From Cellulomonas sp. C5510 (lineage in GTDB: Bacteria > Actinomycetota > Actinomycetes > Actinomycetales > Cellulomonadaceae): 64,000 nt of DNA. The stretch lies in contig NZ_CP081862.1 of the NCBI RefSeq assembly GCF_019797765.1, forward strand, positions 2,914,001-2,978,000, read 5' to 3'. Numbering within the stretch: position 1 is the first letter of the stretch; each line of letters starts with the position of its first letter. The translations under genes and the position numbers were made by a program. A model generated the notes under the pieces. The model did no database searches. It was not told where the DNA came from and saw only the letters and a program-made list of their open reading frames with translations. This document shows, one piece after another, positions 16,001 through 23,051 of the stretch.

Positions 16001-17485
16001 TCAGGCGACCGTGTTCGGTTCGCGGCCCGGGGCGCGCAGGTGGGCGCGCAGCACCACCTCGGTGCCGCCGCCCTCGCGGGGCCTCCACGCGATCGATCCG
16101 CGCAGCTCGTTGGTGACCAGCGTCGAGACGATCTGGGTGCCGAGCCCCGTCCCCGCGCCGGCGTCCGCGGGGATGCCTGCGCCGTCGTCCGCGACGGTCA
16201 CGGCCAGGTCGTCCTCGACCCGCTCCGCGCTGACCTCCACCGACCCGGACTCCCGGCCGGCGAGCCCGTGCTCGACGGCGTTGGTGACCAGCTCGGTGAG
16301 CACCAGCGCGAGCGCCGTGGCGTCCTCGGCGGACACCGGTCCGAACGTCCCGCGCACGACCGTGCGGACGGACGCCCCGGCGGACGCCACGTCGGCGGCG
16401 AGCCGCAGCGACCGCCCGACGAGCTCGTCGAACACGACGGTCTCGTCGAGCGTCTGGGAGAGCGTCTCGTGCACCAGGGCGATGGTCGCCACGCGGCGCA
16501 TCGCCTCCTCCAGAGCGGCGCGGGCCTCCGGGACGTCCATGCGGCGGGCCTGCAGGCGCAGCAGCGCGGCCACGGTCTGGAGGTTGTTCTTCACGCGGTG
16601 GTGGATCTCGCGGATCGTCGCGTCCTTGGTGATGAGCTCGCGCTCCCGCCGGCGCAGCTCGGACACGTCGCGGCAGAGCAGGACCGCCCCGATGCGCTCA
16701 CCCTCCTCCGTCAGCGGCACGGCCCGCAGGGACAGCGCGACGCCGTGCGCCTCGATGTCCGTGCGCCACGGGGCGCGGCCCATGAGCACGAGCGGCATCG
16801 ACTCGTCGACGGTGGACTCCTGCTCGACCAGGTCGGCGACGAGCTCGACGAGCGAGCGGCCGACGAGGTCGTCCATCGCGCCGAACCGGTGGAAGCAGGA
16901 CAGCGCGTTCGGGCTGGCGTACAGGACCTCGCCCTCGGAGTTGAGCCGGACGAGGCCGTCGGCCACGCGGGGAGCGCCGCGGCGCGGGCCGGTGGCGGCG
17001 TCGAGCATCGGGAACTCGCCGCGCGCGATCATGCCCATGATGTCGTCGGCGGCCTCGACGTAGTTCAGCTCGAGCCGGCTGGGCGTGCGTGCGCCGCCGA
17101 GGTTGGTCTGCCGGGCGATGACGGCGATGGCGCGGCCGTCGCGGACGACCGGGACGGCCTCCTCGCGCACCGCGTACGACCCGAACCACCGGGGCTCGCG
17201 GGACCGCTGCGCCCGGACCTCGGTCAGGGACCGCTCGAGCTGCGGCCGCTGCCCGTCCGGCGGGCGGGAGCCGACGACGTCGTCGTAGTGCACGGTCGCG
17301 CCGGTGCTGGGCCGGCACTGGGCGATCGCGACGAAGTCGTCGTCGTCCGTGGGCAGCCACAGGACGAGGTCGGCGAACGCGAGGTCCGAGATGACCTGCC
17401 AGTCGCCGACCAGCAGGTGGAGCCACTCGAGGTCCGCTGCGTCGAGGTGGGCGTGGCGCTGCGCGAGCTCGCTCAGGGTGGACAC
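16001..17485 (-). CDS. pdtaS: PdtaS-like cytosolic sensor histidine kinase
   Basis: Soluble kinase of the HisKA_2 class; its mycobacterial relative phosphorylates the RNA-binding ANTAR regulator PdtaR. The 494-residue protein has an N-terminal GAF-like region (about 1-155, no membrane helix), a PAS-like region (about 170-290, RLNSEGEVLYASPNALSCF), and the phospho-acceptor box IREIHHRVKNNLQTVAALLR near 305. The ATPase carries LVLTELVTNAVEHG, ADDGAGIP and GTGLGTQIVSTLV. No antiterminator partner is encoded nearby, so PdtaR would have to be elsewhere. GTG at 17485 follows a TAGGCT hexamer at the leaderless distance. Synteny with whiB1 supports the name. Confidence 0.88.
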   Translation of the reverse strand: MSTLSELAQRHAHLDAADLEWLHLLVGDWQVISDLAFADLVLWLPTDDDDFVAIAQCRPSTGATVHYDDVVGSRPPDGQRPQLERSLTEVRAQRSREPRWFGSYAVREEAVPVVRDGRAIAVIARQTNLGGARTPSRLELNYVEAADDIMGMIARGEFPMLDAATGPRRGAPRVADGLVRLNSEGEVLYASPNALSCFHRFGAMDDLVGRSLVELVADLVEQESTVDESMPLVLMGRAPWRTDIEAHGVALSLRAVPLTEEGERIGAVLLCRDVSELRRRERELITKDATIREIHHRVKNNLQTVAALLRLQARRMDVPEARAALEEAMRRVATIALVHETLSQTLDETVVFDELVGRSLRLAADVASAGASVRTVVRGTFGPVSAEDATALALVLTELVTNAVEHGLAGRESGSVEVSAERVEDDLAVTVADDGAGIPADAGAGTGLGTQIVSTLVTNELRGSIAWRPREGGGTEVVLRAHLRAPGREPNTVA

Positions 17486-17491
17486 CGGGTC

Positions 17492-17497
17492 AGCCTA
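17492..17497 (-). promoter_or_regulatory. -10 element, leaderless promoter of the PdtaS-like kinase
   Basis: TAGGCT on the minus strand, last base 7 nt before the GTG at 17485. Confidence 0.6.
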
Positions 17498-17594
17498 AGT
17501 CGACCTCCGGCCGCAGGTGGAGCCGCGTCCGGCCTGCGGTGCGGATAATGTCGGTGGACCCGCCTCCCGCTCCGCCCCGGAAGGACCGACGCCC

Positions 17595-18101
17595 GTGCAC
17601 CTCCAGGTCACCCTCTCCGTCCCGACGGACCCCCGGACGGCCGGCACCATGCTGGCCGATCCGGACTACGTGCGTGCGAAGGTGCGGGCCGGCGGCGCGG
17701 AGGACCTGCACGTGGACGTGACGCCGGGCGACGCCGGCGCGTTCACCGTGACGACCCGGCGGGCGCTGCCGACCGACCTGATCCCGCCGAACATCCGGGC
17801 GTTCGTCGGCTCGACGCTCGAGGTCCGCCAGGCCGAGGCGTGGGAGGGCCCGCAGGAGGACGGCTCCCGGCGCGGGACCGTGGCGGTCGAGATCGCGGGG
17901 GCGCCGGTGCGGCTGACGGGCACCGTGGCGCTGGCGGGCGGTCCGGGCGCGTCGACGATCACGTACGAGGGCGAGCTGAAGGCGCACGTGCCGCTGTTCG
18001 GGGCGACCGTGGAGCAGGCCGCCGCGGGTGCCGTACGGGGCGCGCTCCAGGCGGAGGAGTCCGTCGCCCGGGCGTGGGTCGAGGGCACCTCGCAGGCGTA
18101 A
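17595..18101 (+). CDS. DUF2505 family protein (SRPBCC-like)
   Basis: Function unknown. DUF2505 proteins are actinobacterial and have a START/SRPBCC-like fold that suggests binding of a hydrophobic ligand. The 168-residue protein starts MHLQVTLSVPTDPRTAGTML, continues with YVRAKVRAGGAEDLHVDV and RALPTDLIPPNIRAFVG, and ends in a helix (VEQAAAGAVRGALQAEESVARAW) as SRPBCC domains do. GTG at 17595 has AAGGA 9 nt upstream. The frame is open to 17517, but no ribosome site supports a longer form. Confidence 0.82.
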   Translation: MHLQVTLSVPTDPRTAGTMLADPDYVRAKVRAGGAEDLHVDVTPGDAGAFTVTTRRALPTDLIPPNIRAFVGSTLEVRQAEAWEGPQEDGSRRGTVAVEIAGAPVRLTGTVALAGGPGASTITYEGELKAHVPLFGATVEQAAAGAVRGALQAEESVARAWVEGTSQA

Positions 18102-18156
18102 CGATTCCGTAACGCGGCAGCGCCGGTCGAGGCTCTGACCTGCACGGACGCACCCG

Positions 18157-18170
18157 TGGGACCGCTTCCA
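18157..18170 (+). promoter_or_regulatory. CelR-type operator 1
   Basis: TGGGACCGCTTCCA; 12 of 14 match the Thermobifida CelR operator TGGGAGCGCTCCCA. It lies upstream of the -35 of the sugar importer operon. Confidence 0.65.
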
Positions 18171-18193
18171 CGCACGTTCGGCGGCATCGCGGC

Positions 18194-18224
18194 TTGACTT
18201 CGGTCGAGGGGTGCGGCGAGAGTG
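18194..18224 (+). promoter_or_regulatory. Probable promoter of the sugar importer operon
   Basis: TTGACT (18194-18199) is a good -35. The best -10 is GAGAGT at 18219-18224 with a long 19-nt spacer, so the -10 is uncertain. Operators 2 and 3 lie just downstream, where a bound repressor would block transcription. Confidence 0.4.
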
Positions 18225-18236
18225 CGTCTCAGGTCG

Positions 18237-18250
18237 TGAGAGCGCTCCCG
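18237..18250 (+). promoter_or_regulatory. CelR-type operator 2
   Basis: TGAGAGCGCTCCCG; 12 of 14 match TGGGAGCGCTCCCA, with the central AGCGCT intact. It lies just downstream of the likely promoter. Confidence 0.7.
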
Positions 18251-18260
18251 CAGTGCACCT

Positions 18261-18274
18261 TGGGAACGCTTCCA
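18261..18274 (+). promoter_or_regulatory. CelR-type operator 3
   Basis: TGGGAACGCTTCCA; a perfect palindrome matching 12 of 14 bases of the CelR consensus. Its centre is 24 bp from that of operator 2, so the two may bind cooperatively. Confidence 0.72.
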
Positions 18275-18342
18275 CACCGGACGTCGACGAACGGCGTCCA
18301 CCACGACGGCGACGTCGCCGTCCGACTGACGAGGGAGTCACA

Positions 18343-19635
18343 GTGCGCAGGAGCACGCGCAAGACCTGGGTGGCCGTGGCCGGAGCGACGGGCATCGCCC
18401 TGCTCGCGACGGCGTGCGGCGGCGGTTCGTCCGACGACAACGCCGGCGGCGAGGGTGGGGACGTCACGCTGACGATCTCGACCTTCAACCAGTTCGGGTA
18501 CGAGGACCTGCTCGAGCAGTACCAGGACGAGCACCCGAACATCACGATCGAGCACAACAAGTTCGCGAAGTCGGACGACGCCAAGGAGCAGTTCCAGACG
18601 GCGCTCGGCGCCGGCTCGGGCCTGGCCGACGTCGTCGCGGCCGAGGTCGACTGGATGCCGCAGATCCTGCAGTACTCCGACCAGTTCTCGGACCTCAGCT
18701 CCGACTCGGTCGAGGGCCGCTGGAACGCGTGGACCACCGACCAGGCCACCGACTCCGAGGGCCGCCTGCTCGGCTACCCGACGGACATCGGCCCCGAGGC
18801 GATCGCCTACCGCGCCGACCTGTTCGAGGCCGCCGGCCTGCCGACGGACCGCGAGGAGGTCGCCGAGCTGTTCGGCGGCGAGAACGCGACCTGGGACGAC
18901 TTCTTCGCGGTCGGCGACCAGTTCATGGCCGCCGGCACGGGCCCGAAGTTCTTCGACTCCGCCGACGCGCTCGCCCAGGGCATGATCAACCAGATCAAGG
19001 CCCCGTTCGAGGACCCGGAGACCGGTGAGATCACCGCGCTCGACAACCCCGAGATCCGCGACATGTACGACACGATCCTGTCGCACGAGGACCAGTCGGC
19101 CGGCCTCAAGCAGTGGGAGGAGGACTGGACGAACTCCTTCCAGAACAACGGCTTCGCGGTGGCGCTCGCCCCGGCGTGGTTCCTCGGCAACATCGAGGGC
19201 AACGCGTCCGGCGTCGAGGGCTGGGACATCGCCGACGTCTTCCCCGGCGGCGGCGGCAACTGGGGCGGTTCGTTCCTGACCGTCCCGGCGATGTCGGAGC
19301 ACCAGGAGGAGGCCAAGGCCCTCGCCGACTGGCTGACCGCCCCCGAGCAGCAGCTCAAGGCGTTCGCCGTCAACGGGAACTTCCCGAGCCAGATCGAGGC
19401 CCAGCAGTCCGACGAGCTCCAGGGTATGACCCGCGAGTTCTTCAACGACGCGCCCACCGGCAAGATCTACACCAACCGTGCCGCGGCCATCTCCACCCAG
19501 CCGTTCAAGGGCGAGAACTACTTCACGATCCGCACCGGCCTGTCCGACGCCTTCAACCGCGTCGACGTCGACAAGTCGATGACCCCCGACGAGTCCTGGA
19601 AGGGCTTCGAGGAGGCGGTCGCCGCGATCGGCTGA
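18343..19635 (+). CDS. Sugar ABC transporter substrate-binding lipoprotein
   Basis: Extracytoplasmic binding protein (SBP family 1) for the permeases encoded downstream. The 430-residue protein has a lipoprotein signal (basic start, hydrophobic core WVAVAGATGIALLATA, lipid-attachment Cys near residue 26) followed by a Gly/Asp linker. The mature protein opens VTLTISTFNQFGYEDLLEQY and contains family features such as WDDFFAVGDQFMAAG and a late ALADWLTAPEQQLKAFAVNGNFPSQ. GTG at 18343 has GAGGGAG 6 nt upstream. The CelR-type operators suggest a cello- or xylo-oligosaccharide, which is an inference only. Confidence 0.94.
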   Translation: MRRSTRKTWVAVAGATGIALLATACGGGSSDDNAGGEGGDVTLTISTFNQFGYEDLLEQYQDEHPNITIEHNKFAKSDDAKEQFQTALGAGSGLADVVAAEVDWMPQILQYSDQFSDLSSDSVEGRWNAWTTDQATDSEGRLLGYPTDIGPEAIAYRADLFEAAGLPTDREEVAELFGGENATWDDFFAVGDQFMAAGTGPKFFDSADALAQGMINQIKAPFEDPETGEITALDNPEIRDMYDTILSHEDQSAGLKQWEEDWTNSFQNNGFAVALAPAWFLGNIEGNASGVEGWDIADVFPGGGGNWGGSFLTVPAMSEHQEEAKALADWLTAPEQQLKAFAVNGNFPSQIEAQQSDELQGMTREFFNDAPTGKIYTNRAAAISTQPFKGENYFTIRTGLSDAFNRVDVDKSMTPDESWKGFEEAVAAIG

Positions 19636-19642
19636 CCCCCAC

Positions 19643-19686
19643 CGGACCGGACCGCCGGGGACTCCTCTCCCCGGCGGTCCGGTCCG
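19643..19686 (+). terminator. Perfect 19-bp intercistronic hairpin after the binding-protein gene
   Basis: Arms 19643-19661 and 19668-19686 are exact reverse complements around a 6-nt loop (CTCCTC), 8 bp after the binding-protein stop and 67 bp before the permease start. Such hairpins commonly stabilise the upstream message or cause partial termination, giving more binding protein than permease. Confidence 0.75.
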
Positions 19687-19753
19687 CCCGGTGCGGGCAC
19701 CGTCCGCCGCACCCGCACCGCCCGACCCGCCTCGTCCCGCACGAAGGATCTCC

Positions 19754-20851
19754 ATGGCCACGCAGACGGCGCCCCCGAAGGGCGCGGCTCCGAGCACCGA
19801 CGACCGCCCGCACCGCAAGATCGGCTTCCGCCAGACGCTGGGCCGGTGGGACGTGAAGGTCTCGCCCTACCTGTACATCTCGCCGTTCTTCCTGCTGTTC
19901 GCCGTCGTCGGCCTGTTCCCGCTGCTCTACACCGCGTGGGTCTCGTTGCACGACTGGAGCCTCATCGGTGGTCAGGGCGACTTCGTCGGGCTCGACAACT
20001 TCACGTTCGTGCTCGGGCAGGCGTTCTTCTGGAAGGCCCTGCGCAACACCATCAGCATCTTCCTGCTGTCCACCGTCCCGCAGATCATCGTGGCGCTGGT
20101 CATCGCGGCCATGCTCGACGCGAACCTGCGGTCCAAGACGTTCTGGCGCATGGGCGTCCTGCTGCCCTACGTCGTCGCCCCGGTCGCCGTCGGCCTGGTG
20201 TTCTCCAAGATGTTCGCCGACGGCTCCGGCATGATCAACACGATGCTCGGCTACGTCGGCATCGACCCGGTCGGCTGGCACAAGGACGCGTTCCCCGCGC
20301 ACATCGCGATCGCGTCGATGGTCAACTTCCGCTGGACCGGCTACAACGCCCTCATCCTGCTGGCCGCGATGCAGGCCATCCCGCGCGACCTGTACGAGGC
20401 CGCCACGATCGACGGCGCGACCCGGGTGCGGCAGTTCTTCTCGATCACCCTGCCGATGGTCCGCCCCACGATGATCTTCGTGATCCTCACGTCGACCATC
20501 GGCGGCCTGCAGATCTTCGACGAGCCGCGCATGTACGACCAGACCGGGCTCGGCGGGTCGAACGGCCAGTGGAAGACGGTGACGCTGTACCTGTACGAGC
20601 TGGGCTGGAACAAGCAGCAGCTCGGACGAGCAGCCGCGGTCGCCTGGCTGCTGTTCCTCGTGATCATCGTGTTCGCCCTGGTGAACAACTGGCTGACACG
20701 GAAGATCTCGTCCGCCGACGACATGAGCCGGTCGGCGAAGGCCGCCCGCAAGCAGAGCCGCAAGAACGCGCGCACGCTCGAGCGGTCGATGAGGCGGACG
20801 TCCGGCTCCGCCGTCACCGCCGCCGCCCCGACCGAGGTGAACCCCCGATGA
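19754..20851 (+). CDS. Sugar ABC transporter permease (MalF/UgpA-like)
   Basis: First membrane subunit of the importer. The 365-residue protein has a polar N-terminus, helices near 37-57, 95-118, 130-150, 180-200, 240-260 and 300-325, and the inner-membrane permease loop EAATIDGATRVRQFFSITLPMVRP near 215 that contacts the ATPase. A basic Lys/Arg/Ala tail of about 45 residues is unusual in length. ATG at 19754 has GAAGGA about 9 nt upstream. The stop overlaps the next gene start (ATGA). No ATPase gene is in the operon. Confidence 0.94.
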   Translation: MATQTAPPKGAAPSTDDRPHRKIGFRQTLGRWDVKVSPYLYISPFFLLFAVVGLFPLLYTAWVSLHDWSLIGGQGDFVGLDNFTFVLGQAFFWKALRNTISIFLLSTVPQIIVALVIAAMLDANLRSKTFWRMGVLLPYVVAPVAVGLVFSKMFADGSGMINTMLGYVGIDPVGWHKDAFPAHIAIASMVNFRWTGYNALILLAAMQAIPRDLYEAATIDGATRVRQFFSITLPMVRPTMIFVILTSTIGGLQIFDEPRMYDQTGLGGSNGQWKTVTLYLYELGWNKQQLGRAAAVAWLLFLVIIVFALVNNWLTRKISSADDMSRSAKAARKQSRKNARTLERSMRRTSGSAVTAAAPTEVNPR

Positions 20852-21780
20852 GCAGCCCCTCCATCCCCGTCATCGAGCAGACCGCCGGCAGGGCCGCGGC
20901 CCGCGCGGCCCGCCGCAACGCCGGCCGCAAGCGCGGCGGAGGCCACGGCGGCGGCGCGGACCGCCGGCCCGGGTGGCTGACGTACACGATCCTGTCCGTC
21001 TTCATCCTGGCCTCGGCCTACCCGCTGTACTTCACGTTCCTGCTGTCGTCCTCGACCACGGCGGAGGTCGCGCAGAACCCGGTCCCGTCGCTGATCCCCG
21101 GCGGCGAGTTCCTCACGAACCTGCAGCGCGTCTTCGACGCCGACATCGACCTGGTGCGGGCGACCGGCAACTCGCTGATCGTCGCGCTCGTGACCAGCGC
21201 CTCCGTGGTGTTCTTCTCGACGCTGGCCGGCTACTCGTTCGCGAAGCTGCGGTTCCGCGGCCGCGGTCCGCTGCTGGTGTTCGTCATCGCCACGATGGCC
21301 GTCCCCACGCAGCTCGGCGTCGTGCCGCTGTACATCGTCATGCGGGAGCTCGGGCTCACCGGCAACCTGCTGGCGGTCATCCTGCCGGCGCTGGTCACCG
21401 CGTTCGGCGTGTTCTGGATGACCCAGTACCTCGACTCCGCGCTCCCCTACGAGCTCATCGAGGCCGCCCGCGTCGACGGGGCGTCGATGTTCCGGACCTT
21501 CTGGTCGATCGCGCTGCCGGCCGCCCGGCCCGCCGCGTCGATGCTCGCGCTGTTCACCTTCATCACGTCGTGGACCAACTTCTTCTGGCCCTCGATCGTG
21601 CTGGGCACGCAGAACCCGACGCTGCCGGTGGCGCTGAAGCTGCTGCAGGCCGGGTTCTTCCAGGACATGCCGCTGATCATGGCGGGTGTCGTGCTGTCCA
21701 TCATCCCGCTGCTGGTGCTGTTCCTCGTGGCGGGCCGCCAGCTCGTCGCCGGCATCATGGCCGGAGCCGTCAAGGGCTGA
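20848..21780 (+). CDS. Sugar ABC transporter permease (MalG/UgpE-like)
   Basis: Second membrane subunit of the importer. The 310-residue protein has a basic, Gly-rich N-terminus of about 40 residues, then six helices (about 45-63, 107-130, 140-160, 175-195, 220-245 and 275-295). The ATPase-contact loop is EAARVDGASMFRTFWSIALPAARP near 205, and it ends ...RQLVAGIMAGAVKG, as this family typically does. It starts by ATGA overlap with the first permease, so the two are translationally coupled. A perfect hairpin follows the stop. Confidence 0.94.
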   Translation: MSSPSIPVIEQTAGRAAARAARRNAGRKRGGGHGGGADRRPGWLTYTILSVFILASAYPLYFTFLLSSSTTAEVAQNPVPSLIPGGEFLTNLQRVFDADIDLVRATGNSLIVALVTSASVVFFSTLAGYSFAKLRFRGRGPLLVFVIATMAVPTQLGVVPLYIVMRELGLTGNLLAVILPALVTAFGVFWMTQYLDSALPYELIEAARVDGASMFRTFWSIALPAARPAASMLALFTFITSWTNFFWPSIVLGTQNPTLPVALKLLQAGFFQDMPLIMAGVVLSIIPLLVLFLVAGRQLVAGIMAGAVKG

Positions 21781-21792
21781 CGCTACGCTTCC

Positions 21793-21820
21793 GCGCGGGG
21801 ACCGGAACCGGTCCCCGCGC
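21793..21820 (+). terminator. Terminator hairpin after the importer operon
   Basis: Arms GCGCGGGGACCGG and CCGGTCCCCGCGC form a perfect 13-bp inverted repeat with only AA at the centre; the RNA would close with a slightly larger loop. It starts 13 bp after the permease stop. No U-tract. Confidence 0.7.
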
Positions 21821-21892
21821 TGGGGGGCGCGCCCGTCCGCCGGTGCCCCGTGCGCCGGCCACCCCGTCGTCAAGGCAAGGGGGCGATCCACC

Positions 21893-22924
21893 GTGGTCGA
21901 CCAGTCAGCCATCCCCGTCGCGACCCACCCGGCGCCCACGCTCGAGCAGGTCGCCGAACGCGCCGGCGTGTCCCGCTCCACCGCCTCGCGCGCCATCAAC
22001 GGCGGCCTGCGGGTCTCGCCGGAGGCCATGGAGTCCGTCGCGGCGGCCGTCGCGGACCTCGGGTACACGCCGAACCGCGCGGCGCGCTCGCTCGTGACCC
22101 GCCGCACCGACTCCGTCGCCCTGGTGGTCCCGGAGCCCGACGAGCGCGTGCTGTCCGACCCGTTCTTCGCGGGCGTGCTCAACGGCGTCTCCTCGGCGCT
22201 CGCCGACTCCGACCTGCAGCTCCTGCTGCTCATCGCCCGGCCCGGCGACTCCGCGCGGACCATCCGCTACCTGCGAGCCGGGCACGTCGACGGAGCGATC
22301 GTCGTCTCCCACCACCGCGACGACTCGATCGACCGCGCGCTGCAGGACTCGCAGCTGCCGAACGTGTTCATCGGCCGGCCGCTGACCGAGCGACGCTCGG
22401 CGTTCGTCGACACCGACAACGTCCGCGGCGGCAGGATCGCCACGGAGCACCTGATCGCGCTCGGCCGCCGGCGCATCGGGACCATCACCGGCCCGGCCGA
22501 CATGTCCGCCGGGCTCGACCGCCTCGCGGGCTGGCGCCAGGCGCTCGCCGCCGCGGGGCTGCCAGCGGACGCGATGGTCAGCGGCGACTTCACGATCGAG
22601 GGCGGTGCCGCCGGTGCACGCGAGCTGCTCGCCCGGTACCCCGACGTCGACGCCGTCTTCGTGGCGTCCGACCTCATGGCCGCGGGCGCGCTGCCCGTGC
22701 TGGCGGAGCTCGGGCGCGACGTGCCCGGCGACGTCGCGATCGTGGGCTACGACAACTCGGGGCTCGCCTCGACCACGAAGCCGAACCTGACGACGGTGGT
22801 GCAGCCGGTCATCGCGATGGCGCGCGCCGCGGGCGAGGAGCTGGTGGCGCAGCTGCACGGGCGCCCCGCACGCACGGAGCCGCTGATCTTCGCACCGGAG
22901 CTGGTGGTCCGCGGCTCGGCCTGA
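21893..22924 (+). CDS. LacI-family repressor, CelR-like
   Basis: Likely sugar-responsive repressor of the importer operon directly upstream. The 343-residue protein has an N-terminal helix-turn-helix with hinge (TLEQVAERAGVSRSTASRAINGG near 15-37; YTPNRAARSLVTRR near 58), then the periplasmic-binding-protein-like sensor (DSVALVVPEPDE, DPFFAGVLNGV, HVDGAIVVS, GDVAIVGYDNSGLA). Three operators of the CelR type precede the importer genes, which supports the CelR-like call; the inducer would be a short beta-glucan or xylan fragment by analogy only. GTG at 21893 fits the domain start; AAGG lies 15-20 nt upstream, and the ribosome site is weak. Confidence 0.9.
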   Translation: MVDQSAIPVATHPAPTLEQVAERAGVSRSTASRAINGGLRVSPEAMESVAAAVADLGYTPNRAARSLVTRRTDSVALVVPEPDERVLSDPFFAGVLNGVSSALADSDLQLLLLIARPGDSARTIRYLRAGHVDGAIVVSHHRDDSIDRALQDSQLPNVFIGRPLTERRSAFVDTDNVRGGRIATEHLIALGRRRIGTITGPADMSAGLDRLAGWRQALAAAGLPADAMVSGDFTIEGGAAGARELLARYPDVDAVFVASDLMAAGALPVLAELGRDVPGDVAIVGYDNSGLASTTKPNLTTVVQPVIAMARAAGEELVAQLHGRPARTEPLIFAPELVVRGSA

Positions 22925-22948
22925 CGCGGGCTCGGGGCCTCGAGCCGC

Positions 22949-23011
<63 letters not shown>

Positions 23012-23051
23012 CGGGGCGCCCCCCCCCCGCCCCCCCCCCTCGTCCGTCGCC

